Source of the DNA: an uncultured Prevotella sp.
GTDB taxonomy: Bacteria > Bacteroidota > Bacteroidia > Bacteroidales > Bacteroidaceae
Length of the DNA stretch: 13,663 nucleotides
Assembly: GCA_900551985.1 (NCBI GenBank)
Contig: URYG01000074.1
Coordinates: 1-13,663 of the forward strand
Direction: 5' to 3'
Shown: piece by piece, positions 5,830-12,972 of the stretch
Position numbering within the stretch: position 1 is the stretch's first letter
Layout: each line of letters opens with the position of its first letter
The notes under the pieces: model-generated
The model's database searches: none
What the model was told of the DNA's origin: nothing
The model's input: the letters and a program-made list of their open reading frames with translations, nothing else
Position numbers and translations under genes: made by a program

Positions 5830-7719
5830 TTACTTAAAGAATCTGTTAAGCTGTTTGATGGCCTGGTCAAACTGCTTCGCTGGCAGGCGATAGTTCTTTA
5901 CCGGATTCATATGAGCATCATAAACATCCAGGGCACCATCGGCTGTCTTTTCCAGGATGGTGTCGTTGTTGATGATGAAGGCATAGTTCAGATTGCTGCC
6001 TACTACATGCCATAGTCTAGGCGTCTTATCCATCATCATTCTGCCCATCGAATAATCGGCAGGATTGTTCTTTACGCCCAGATGATTCTTCATCAATGTA
6101 GGAACCACATCATAATGAGTGGTGCGATGCATAAACTTCTGAGGCTTTGCGCCAGGAACATGCCAGATCATAGGTACGCCAATCTGGGCTTTGGAGAAGT
6201 TGCCGTTATGTCCCCAGTAATTATGATGGTTCTCATTGAACTCCTGACTGTGGTCGCCCGAAAGAACAATGATGGTGTTATCCATCAGTCCCTCCTTCTT
6301 CAGGGTCTCGAAGATGCGGCCCAACAGCAGGTCGTCCTGATAGCAGCAGTTGCGATACATATTCCAGAAAGGAGTAGGATCCATATCGTTGCTGAGTTTG
6401 GTATAGTCGGCATACGCCCAAGCCGGCTGGAAACGCTTGTTTTTGTCGGCAGGAAGTCCAAAGCTATGAGGCAGGTCGAAGAACAGGAATGAGAAGAAAG
6501 GCTTCCCGCTCTTCTTATGCTGCTGAGAATCGCTGATGAATTCCTCTGCTATCCTTGTATCTCGCTCCAGCGGAGTATTGCCTTTCGTCTCGGTATGGAT
6601 GCCTGGCACCCCACCAAAGATGACTCTCCCGAACGGCGGATCAGCAAAGGTGGCACTAGGATAGGTCTGTATCTCGTAGCCCAGTTCCTGCAGGCGCTTG
6701 ATGAAGAGTGGCTGGATATGAGCAGGGTCGAAACTCTCCCAGTAGTAGCAGGATAGTCCGAAGAAGAGGCTGAACACGCCGCTTCGGGTTCCATTACTGC
6801 CGCTCACGTGATTGCTGAACCATTGGTTTTGCTGTGCAAACTGATAGGCATTCGGCATGCATTCGGCTGTTAAGGAACGGGTATTCCAGGAGTCTATCAA
6901 GATGAAGATGATATTCGGCAGCGAATCAGGGTTCATCTTTTCCTTCTGTAGCGGCTGGATAGGATATTGGATATCTGCACTCTGTTTGCCATTCATCTGT
7001 ATCATGCTTTCTCTAGGAGGAGTACATCCTAACTTCAGCAACAGGCCATTCGAAGTGGTTGGAAAGTAATAAGGCAACAATGCGCTGCTCTTCATCACGG
7101 AAGGCTGCTGATAGAAAGCTCCATAGATATGGCAGAGATGGGCAAAGAGGGTGCTGCCGATGATGCATCCTGCGATGGTCCAGGCGTATGCCTTCTGGCG
7201 TTTCTTCCATAGAAGATAAGAGGCATACCATACACCGATAACGATAGCTGCCACAACCAGAAAGAGTGCTATCTCCTTCAGATACAGCATTATATCGAAA
7301 TTGAAAATTTCTCCAGCTCCCTCGCCGAATACCATACTCAATACAAAGCCGTTGATATGGAAATGATAGATGGCATACACCTGCGAGTTGAGATAGTTGA
7401 TGATGCAGAGCAGTATGATACCAACAATCTGTACGATTCTAGCCGTCTTGGTACATCTGCAAAATGTAAAGATGAGGCTGAGAAGATAAGGTATCAGCGC
7501 AAACATGGCTGCATGGCTGATGCAGGAGGTTATGAAGAATAACCATCCTTCTAAATCCATCATTTCGAGTATCGAAGAATCGGTGATGTAGAGTCCAAAC
7601 TGCAGAGCAATTAATAATGTAGAGAAGGCATAAAACAAGAATCCCTGTTTTGCTTCTCGAATGCGCAAATTCAGTCCCTCCATTTCAGAGAACTTTTGCT
7701 TAAATATCTGATATTTCAT
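5830..7719 (-). CDS. YejM/PbgA (DUF3413)-type membrane protein with intact alkaline-phosphatase-superfamily site
   Basis: A 629-residue inner-membrane protein. About five membrane segments (27-45, 58-86, 96-116, 148-169, 179-198) are followed by a linker and a periplasmic catalytic domain from about residue 267. Resemblance to E. coli YejM, recalled from memory, runs through the whole length: HFHIN (119-123) in the third helix region, the linker FYQQPSVMKSSALLPYYFP (202-220), the start of the domain NIIFILIDSWN (269-279), the nucleophile region SGSNGTRSGVFSLFFGL (306-322), and a conserved C-terminal part. Predicted catalytic residues are D276, T311, D489 and H490 (SGDHSQEF), with H418 and H504 possible further ligands. 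E. coli YejM controls LPS synthesis and has lost the D-H pair. Here it is kept, so transferase or phosphatase activity is likely. As the last gene of a Galf-glycan operon (41 nt after glf) it may add or remove a phosphate-linked group on the glycan or a lipid. The exact reaction is unknown. Confidence 0.85.
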   Translation of the reverse strand: MKYQIFKQKFSEMEGLNLRIREAKQGFLFYAFSTLLIALQFGLYITDSSILEMMDLEGWLFFITSCISHAAMFALIPYLLSLIFTFCRCTKTARIVQIVGIILLCIINYLNSQVYAIYHFHINGFVLSMVFGEGAGEIFNFDIMLYLKEIALFLVVAAIVIGVWYASYLLWKKRQKAYAWTIAGCIIGSTLFAHLCHIYGAFYQQPSVMKSSALLPYYFPTTSNGLLLKLGCTPPRESMIQMNGKQSADIQYPIQPLQKEKMNPDSLPNIIFILIDSWNTRSLTAECMPNAYQFAQQNQWFSNHVSGSNGTRSGVFSLFFGLSCYYWESFDPAHIQPLFIKRLQELGYEIQTYPSATFADPPFGRVIFGGVPGIHTETKGNTPLERDTRIAEEFISDSQQHKKSGKPFFSFLFFDLPHSFGLPADKNKRFQPAWAYADYTKLSNDMDPTPFWNMYRNCCYQDDLLLGRIFETLKKEGLMDNTIIVLSGDHSQEFNENHHNYWGHNGNFSKAQIGVPMIWHVPGAKPQKFMHRTTHYDVVPTLMKNHLGVKNNPADYSMGRMMMDKTPRLWHVVGSNLNYAFIINNDTILEKTADGALDVYDAHMNPVKNYRLPAKQFDQAIKQLNRFFK

Positions 7720-7760
7720 TGTATGAGTATCGTTTTGCCTTTATATACTAAAAAACATTG

Positions 7761-8924
7761 TTATTTGAACATAGCCAATGCTTTCTCTATGATAGGAGCC
7801 ATGTCATAATACTTGTATTCGGCAAGGCGGCCGCCAAAGATTACATCTTCTTCCTGGTCTGCCAGATTCTTGTATTGGGCATACAGTTCAGAATTCTCCT
7901 TGTCGTTTACCGGATAGTATGGCTCCATGCCATCCTTCCATTCGGTGGAATATTCCTTAGAGATAACCGTCTTCGGGGGCTCATAAACATCTGTTCCGAA
8001 CATTTCAAAATGCTTGTGCTCTATCACTCGGGTATATGGCACTTCGCGCTCTGTATAGTTTACCACGGCATTGCCCTGATAATTAGGGCTGTCGATGGTT
8101 TCCTGCTCAAAACGGACGGTGCGATAGTTGAGCTTACCAAACTGATAGTCGTAGAACTCATCTATCTTGCCTGTGAAAACCAACTTAGAGGCAAGCTCTT
8201 TCCAATGATCTTTCAGCAACCCCTTGTTACCGTTTGGAAGTTCTATCTCGTCTTTAAAGAAGTCAACGGATACCTTTGTGTCTGCTCCCTCAAGTAAGCC
8301 ATCGATGAGTTTGTTATATCCACCGATAGGGATTCCCTGATACTTGTCGTTGAAGTAATTGTTGTCGAAGATGAGGCGTACCGGCAGGCGCTTGATGATG
8401 AATGCTGGCAGGTCTGTACATTTTCGTCCCCATTGCTTCTCTGTATATCCCTTGATGAGACGCTCGTAGATATCTTTACCGATGAGCACCTGTGCCTGTT
8501 CCTCCAGATTGCGAGGCTCACTTACACCGTCGGCCTTCATCTTAGCCACGGCTTCTGCCTTCTGCTCATCAATTTTAGCCTGTGCTTCTGCTGGTGTGGT
8601 TACGCCCCACATCTGATAGAAGGTATTCATATTGAAAGGCAGGTTGTAGAGCTTGCCCTTGTAGTTTGCCACAGGTGAGTTGGTGTAGCGGTTGAACTCA
8701 ACGATAGAGTTAACGAAGTTCCACACCTCTTTATTGGATGTATGGAAGATGTGGGCACCATACTTATGTACGTTGATGCCCTCTATGTTCTCGCAATAGA
8801 TATTGCCACCGAGATGTGGTCGCTTATCTATCACCAGACAAGTTTTTCCCTGTTTATGAGCCAGGTGGGCGAATGTGGCTCCGAAGAGACCGGAGCCAAC
8901 TATGAGATAGTCATATTTCTTCAT
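7761..8924 (-). CDS. glf: UDP-galactopyranose mutase
   Basis: This flavoenzyme interconverts UDP-galactopyranose and UDP-galactofuranose in the cytoplasm, giving the Galf donor. The 387 residues fit the bacterial family (about 365-390). Seen: the FAD-binding Rossmann start DYLIVGSGLFGATFAH (5-20), the acidic end of the second strand VIDKRPHLGGN (31-41), HKYGAHIFHT (53-62) beside the flavin, LPFNMNTF (95-102), YTEKQWG (160-166), and LPVRLIFDNNYFNDKYQGIP (180-199) with a conserved substrate-phosphate-binding Arg. The C-terminal part has MEPYYPVND and further UGM-like blocks. The ATG at 8924 lies 5 nt after the stop of the preceding glycosyltransferase gene, so it is co-transcribed with it. Together with the Galf-transferase-like gene at the right edge it implies a Galf-containing surface glycan. 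Confidence 0.97.
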   Translation of the reverse strand: MKKYDYLIVGSGLFGATFAHLAHKQGKTCLVIDKRPHLGGNIYCENIEGINVHKYGAHIFHTSNKEVWNFVNSIVEFNRYTNSPVANYKGKLYNLPFNMNTFYQMWGVTTPAEAQAKIDEQKAEAVAKMKADGVSEPRNLEEQAQVLIGKDIYERLIKGYTEKQWGRKCTDLPAFIIKRLPVRLIFDNNYFNDKYQGIPIGGYNKLIDGLLEGADTKVSVDFFKDEIELPNGNKGLLKDHWKELASKLVFTGKIDEFYDYQFGKLNYRTVRFEQETIDSPNYQGNAVVNYTEREVPYTRVIEHKHFEMFGTDVYEPPKTVISKEYSTEWKDGMEPYYPVNDKENSELYAQYKNLADQEEDVIFGGRLAEYKYYDMAPIIEKALAMFK

Positions 8925-8929
8925 ATTTG

Positions 8930-10090
8930 CTAATTGATATGTTTATAAATATTAGCCAACTCCAACGCAGATTTTTTCCATGAAAAATGTTTTAGTCTTT
9001 CATTCTGCTTTTCTATGAGTTTCTTTTTCTCTATCCCGTCTAGATAGTAGAAAGTTTCAAACTGTTCTTCGAAATCAGTTCTCTTTTCATCCATGTGGAA
9101 GTAAACTGCTGCGTCTTCTGCGATTTCCGGAAAACAACTGGCATGATTGAGTAAAACTGGGCATTCAGCTTTGTAAGCCTCAAGAATCGGGAGCCCGAAC
9201 CCTTCGTATGATGATGGGTAAACGAATGCCAGGGCATAGTGGTATAAGTCTAGCATTTCTTGATCTGTTTTGATAAACTCATGTATGAATCTATCTTCCA
9301 TTTCCCATGATTTAAACATACTTTTTTCAGTCTCATTGAAAGGCTTTCCTGTGCATACTACCTTCAGTTCCTTGTGTCTTTTTAAAATAGGTACACATTG
9401 CTTGGCAAAGAAATCAAAGTTTTTGTAAAAGTGACGTTCGCCAACGAAAAGTATATATTCAAATGGATGTCTGTTGTTTTCGTTTGGCGTATAAGGAGTT
9501 TCGTCTGATCCATGATAAACTACGCTCACCTGCTCTTCCTTGATATTCATGATACGGCATAAATCCCTTTTTGTCTGTTGGCTGACCGCAATGATGTGAT
9601 TTGCTTTTGGTATGACAAGATGTTTTTGCAGAATCTGATAGTCATTATGGTCATAATACTGATTGTACTGTTCGGGTATCATATCATGTACCGTGACAAC
9701 ATAAGGCTTACTGCCTATGTACTTGAGGAAGTAAGGGTCAAAGAAAGTTGGATGAAACAAATCGAAATCCTTAGACTTGATGTCACAGACAGACTTGTAT
9801 CTATTGATTCTTGGAGTACGATCTAATCGTGAATATTCTCTGAATTTTGCATTATAATAGAACTTATATAGCATTTTCTTTATTGCAGAATCTTTCTTCC
9901 AGAGGAAGTTATGATATAATTCTCCATCTGGTTTAATTCCTAATGTTTTGAGGTAAACATTGGCAGATTCCATGACGCTGAGGCTTGCTTCAATGTCTTG
10001 AGGCAAGTGGGAATATAATTCGGCAAAACAACGTGATACGCCTCCATGCGTTTGCATATCGAAGGCTTGACTGTCATATAATACTTTCAT
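8930..10090 (-). CDS. GT4-type (GT-B fold) glycosyltransferase
   Basis: A 386-residue retaining GT-B glycosyltransferase of the GT1/GT4 superfamily, predicted cytoplasmic at the membrane. Seen: an N-terminal acceptor domain with the glycine-rich loop HGGVSR (15-20) and TVHDMIPE (133-140), a linker, and the C-terminal nucleotide-sugar domain with FVGERHFYKNF (215-225), VCTGKP (245-250), and the EX7E motif in EGFGLPILEA (296-305, E296 and E304). Many mannosyl-, rhamnosyl- and glucosyltransferases share this pattern, so donor and acceptor cannot be assigned. The ATG at 10090 starts straight into the first beta strand (KVLYDSQAF). It follows the previous gene after 1 nt and is 5 nt before glf. 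Confidence 0.92.
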   Translation of the reverse strand: MKVLYDSQAFDMQTHGGVSRCFAELYSHLPQDIEASLSVMESANVYLKTLGIKPDGELYHNFLWKKDSAIKKMLYKFYYNAKFREYSRLDRTPRINRYKSVCDIKSKDFDLFHPTFFDPYFLKYIGSKPYVVTVHDMIPEQYNQYYDHNDYQILQKHLVIPKANHIIAVSQQTKRDLCRIMNIKEEQVSVVYHGSDETPYTPNENNRHPFEYILFVGERHFYKNFDFFAKQCVPILKRHKELKVVCTGKPFNETEKSMFKSWEMEDRFIHEFIKTDQEMLDLYHYALAFVYPSSYEGFGLPILEAYKAECPVLLNHASCFPEIAEDAAVYFHMDEKRTDFEEQFETFYYLDGIEKKKLIEKQNERLKHFSWKKSALELANIYKHIN

Positions 10091-10091
10091 C

Positions 10092-10931
10092 TTACTTTGA
10101 TTTAATAGACAAATCTTTCCATAAAAATTTAAAGCCTGTACGTAGGATTTTCCAGTCGCGTGATACTGGTTTCATCTTCAGAGCTTTTTTCAGTTTGAAT
10201 GCAAAATCATCATTGATGCGTTCTTTTTTTTCTTCTGCAGTCTCTTTTATGTGAGGCAACTTGCTGGTGCTTCCAAATAACTCGGAGAACACCTCTTTTC
10301 TTTCCTTTTTCAATAAGTCACCATTTGTAAAAGAGATGCCATCAGTATAATATACAGCAACAATAGTGTTAATAGCTTGGTATGAACATTTTTTGAAATA
10401 CCAGTTTTCCAGGAAATGTGCCCAATCTGATACGATTTTCAGATTTTCATTGTAGGGGTGCTCCTTTAGCAACTGAGTCCTTGTAAATGTAGATTGATGC
10501 TGCAGAACTTTATCTCTGATAAATCGGAACGACATGTTCTGTGGTGGAAGGCAGAGTGAAGCCAGTTTGTAGTCTATGATAATGGTTTCTCCCACGTAGT
10601 AGTCTGAGCCATTGAGCATCTTGGCAGCATTCTCCAAAGATTGTGAAGAAAAGAAATGATCGCCCGAATTTATGAAGATACAATATTCGCCTTGTGCCAT
10701 TCTTATGGCTTTATTCATGGCATTATATACCCCATGATCTTTTTCACTAACCCATTGGTTGATATATTCTTGCTTAGATTCTATATATTCCTTGCTGCCA
10801 TCTGATGACCCACCATCAACGATGATGTATTCAAAATCGCAGAATGATTGCGAAAGCACTGAAGAGATTGTTCTTTTCAATCCCTTCAGATTATTATAGT
10901 TGACTGTTATGACAGAAACTTTCTTTTTCAT
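10092..10931 (-). CDS. GT2 glycosyltransferase, WcaE-like
   Basis: A 279-residue GT-A glycosyltransferase of family 2. Seen: the N-terminal nucleotide-binding strand VSVITVNYNN (5-14), VDGGSSDGS (38-46), EKDHGVYNAMNK (63-74), the DxD-equivalent metal site NSGDHF (88-93), and acceptor-side motifs HQSTF (145-149) and SDWAHFL (168-174). The combination of VDGGSSDGT, D-x-GIYDAMNKG and NSGD is characteristic of the WcaE/WcaA-like subgroup used in exopolysaccharide and O-antigen assembly. The C-terminal 70 residues are Lys-rich and amphipathic, which suits membrane association. The ATG overlaps the stop of the preceding GT2 gene by one base (TAATG). The sugar transferred is unknown. Confidence 0.93.
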   Translation of the reverse strand: MKKKVSVITVNYNNLKGLKRTISSVLSQSFCDFEYIIVDGGSSDGSKEYIESKQEYINQWVSEKDHGVYNAMNKAIRMAQGEYCIFINSGDHFFSSQSLENAAKMLNGSDYYVGETIIIDYKLASLCLPPQNMSFRFIRDKVLQHQSTFTRTQLLKEHPYNENLKIVSDWAHFLENWYFKKCSYQAINTIVAVYYTDGISFTNGDLLKKERKEVFSELFGSTSKLPHIKETAEEKKERINDDFAFKLKKALKMKPVSRDWKILRTGFKFLWKDLSIKSK

Positions 10932-11929
10932 TATTCGTATAAATCTAAATTAGAATGTTTGTAGAACATCAGCTTGTCCATCATTCGTTGATACAATATG
11001 AATTTATTAGGGTGTTTTAACAAGAGATAAAGCAAAACGCGTTCCTTGAAACTCTTTTTCTCTATACCGATTAGAGAAAAGGCCTTGAGGTCCTTGGATA
11101 TCTTGCTTACCATAACCCTGATTTCTTTCTGCTTCGATAGAGAAGTTTGGTTTCTTGATACGTATTTAGCCGCTTTGATACCTCGCTTTACTACCATTCT
11201 TTTGGCAATCTTGCGGAAAGGAGAGCGCTTGTAATAATTATATCTTGATATTTCTGCCTGAAAGAATTCATAATATCTGTTGAGAGATAAATCGTGGACG
11301 ATGCTGCTTTTTCGAAGCCGGTAATGATACAGCGGCTGGTAAGTATAGACCACCTGTTTGGCATTTTCGAACCAATGTGGCAGGATGCTATAATCTTCGT
11401 AATTCTTTGAAGTAGGCATCGGCTCGTTAAGCAGTTCTCGTTTGAAGAGCATTTGCCAGATATAGCTCTTGATTTTATCCTTAATGACAAGCTCCTGTAT
11501 TTCTTGGTTCTTTAAGATATATCTCTTATCTGAAGCATTTTTGCAAAGAGTCTTGTTCTTACTTTCTTCGTAATGATTACAGATAGCAATGTCTGAATTG
11601 GTAGTCTTTAAGTCATCCATCAAGACTTCATACATAGATTCTTCAATCCAGTCATCGCTGTCAACAAAGCCAATATAGGTTCCCTGGCAGATTTCAAGAG
11701 CTTGGTTTCTGCAATCTGCCTGGCCGGAATTAACTTTGTGGATGACTTTGATTCTAGCATCCTTTTGAGCCCATTCTTCACATATTTCAGCCGAGCTGTC
11801 TGTTGATCCGTCATCTATAAGAATCAGTTCCCAGTTCTTGAATGATTGCTTTAGAATAGATTCTATGCATTGAGGCAAATATTGTGCTGTATTATAAACG
11901 GGAACGATGATGCTTAATTCACAATTCAT
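10931..11929 (-). CDS. GT2 glycosyltransferase, EpsJ/CpsJ-like
   Basis: A 332-residue inverting GT-A transferase. Seen: LSIIVPVYNTAQYLPQCIES (5-24), LIDDGSTDSS (37-46), the NSGQADCRNQAL block (67-78), the DxD-type metal site FVDSDDW (88-94), and a basic C-terminal third likely to lie on the membrane. This is the common capsule or exopolysaccharide GT2 type (EpsJ, WfgS, CpsJ). Its substrate cannot be read from sequence. The ATG overlaps the GT8 stop by 4 nt (ATGA), and its own stop overlaps the next start by 1 nt, which suggests translational coupling. Base composition is clearly A+T-rich compared with the phosphotransferase gene at 851. Confidence 0.93.
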   Translation of the reverse strand: MNCELSIIVPVYNTAQYLPQCIESILKQSFKNWELILIDDGSTDSSAEICEEWAQKDARIKVIHKVNSGQADCRNQALEICQGTYIGFVDSDDWIEESMYEVLMDDLKTTNSDIAICNHYEESKNKTLCKNASDKRYILKNQEIQELVIKDKIKSYIWQMLFKRELLNEPMPTSKNYEDYSILPHWFENAKQVVYTYQPLYHYRLRKSSIVHDLSLNRYYEFFQAEISRYNYYKRSPFRKIAKRMVVKRGIKAAKYVSRNQTSLSKQKEIRVMVSKISKDLKAFSLIGIEKKSFKERVLLYLLLKHPNKFILYQRMMDKLMFYKHSNLDLYE

Positions 11930-12849
11930 AATGCTTGAATATTTTTATAATCGTATTTTTGAACTTTTATGTGCATTGCATATAACGTGCTGTCAATAAG
12001 TGTCTTGAGCTTCCATGACCATGGCGTCTGAGGTCGGATACCCTTCCATCTTGTCATGTCCAGGTATTTGAAGAATAGCTTCTGATACGGACTCTGGCAT
12101 ATATGGAGCCATGGTTTTCTGTGGCCTGTGAAATGTATGATGACAGGATGTTTTAATTCCTCTAGTAGCTCCGGTATGGCTTGCTGGCGAAGATGCCTTC
12201 TTTTTCTAAGGAATCCGTCTTGTATATTCCATCTGAAAGGAATCAGGAGTTTTCTGTCATGCAGAAGTCCGTTGAGTATGTCCTGATCGTTGAAGATTAG
12301 CTTTTCTGCATATTTTTCTGCAAATTCCAAACTGGCTTTACTCAGATGGGTTTTTCTCCAGTAATCCAAATTGATGATGAGTACTCCCGAGTTGAAATAG
12401 GTATCTTCCTGAGGGTATTCTAGGCGGGTGTAGTTGTTTGCTTTTCCGCTCCACATGTCTTCTACGGCAGCTACTGCGTATGAAGTAACATCAGTCTCCC
12501 ACAAATCTTTAATAGAACCGTTTATAATCAGATCGCAGTCCAGGTAAAGTACCTTATGTATCTCTGCTGGCAGAATATCTGCCACGAAAAGCCGCAGATA
12601 GGCAGCAAGCGATATGTGGGCGCTTTTGAACGATGAAAGACTCATGTTTAGATTGTAAGCATAAAAGTGTATTTGCTGATCGTATTTTTCTACTTCTTCA
12701 GTAAGCATACTTTTGGCCTCATTGCTGAGTTTCTCAGCAATGATATGGAATGTTATCTGTTCATTTCTGTTATTGTACATGACAGAAACTAAAGTAGTAC
12801 AACATTGCATAATGTAATTATCATCTATGTTACAAGCTATATGAATCAT
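11926..12849 (-). CDS. GT8 glycosyltransferase (LPS galactosyl/glucosyltransferase type)
   Basis: A 307-residue retaining GT-A transferase of family 8, the family of RfaI/RfaJ/WaaJ and LgtC. Seen: the N-terminal HIACNIDDNYIMQC (3-16), a conserved YLRLFVADILP (84-94), the DxD metal site VLYLDCDLIING (100-111, D104 and D106), YFNSGVLIINLDYWR (151-165), FNDQDILN (186-193), and the C-terminal HFTGHRKPW (239-247), which contributes the second metal or phosphate contact. Members usually transfer alpha-Gal or alpha-Glc from the UDP-sugar. The specific sugar here is not assignable. The ATG at 12849 leads directly into the first strand. The gene is 123 nt after the Galf-transferase-like gene, the only wide gap among the glycosyltransferase genes, and overlaps the next gene by 4 nt. 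Confidence 0.94.
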   Translation of the reverse strand: MIHIACNIDDNYIMQCCTTLVSVMYNNRNEQITFHIIAEKLSNEAKSMLTEEVEKYDQQIHFYAYNLNMSLSSFKSAHISLAAYLRLFVADILPAEIHKVLYLDCDLIINGSIKDLWETDVTSYAVAAVEDMWSGKANNYTRLEYPQEDTYFNSGVLIINLDYWRKTHLSKASLEFAEKYAEKLIFNDQDILNGLLHDRKLLIPFRWNIQDGFLRKRRHLRQQAIPELLEELKHPVIIHFTGHRKPWLHICQSPYQKLFFKYLDMTRWKGIRPQTPWSWKLKTLIDSTLYAMHIKVQKYDYKNIQAL

Positions 12850-12972
12850 ATCTTTGTCTTTTTAGAAGAAATGTACTGAGTGTACAAAACTTGCTTGTGA
12901 ATTGTCAGTTTTATATATTTTTAAGATTGTAGCTCTTCTATTTTGCTGAAAACTAAGTTTATATCTGCAATA

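Noticed and set aside
12850..12972. Possible internal promoter and a short dyad (TGTAC-5-GTACA at 12872-12886) in the 123-nt gap before the GT8 gene
   Set aside because: The best -7 candidate on the minus strand is TACATTTC, one base off the consensus, with no -33 box at a suitable distance. The dyad is short enough to occur by chance in A+T-rich DNA. The gap is unusual for this operon, but I cannot support a specific element.
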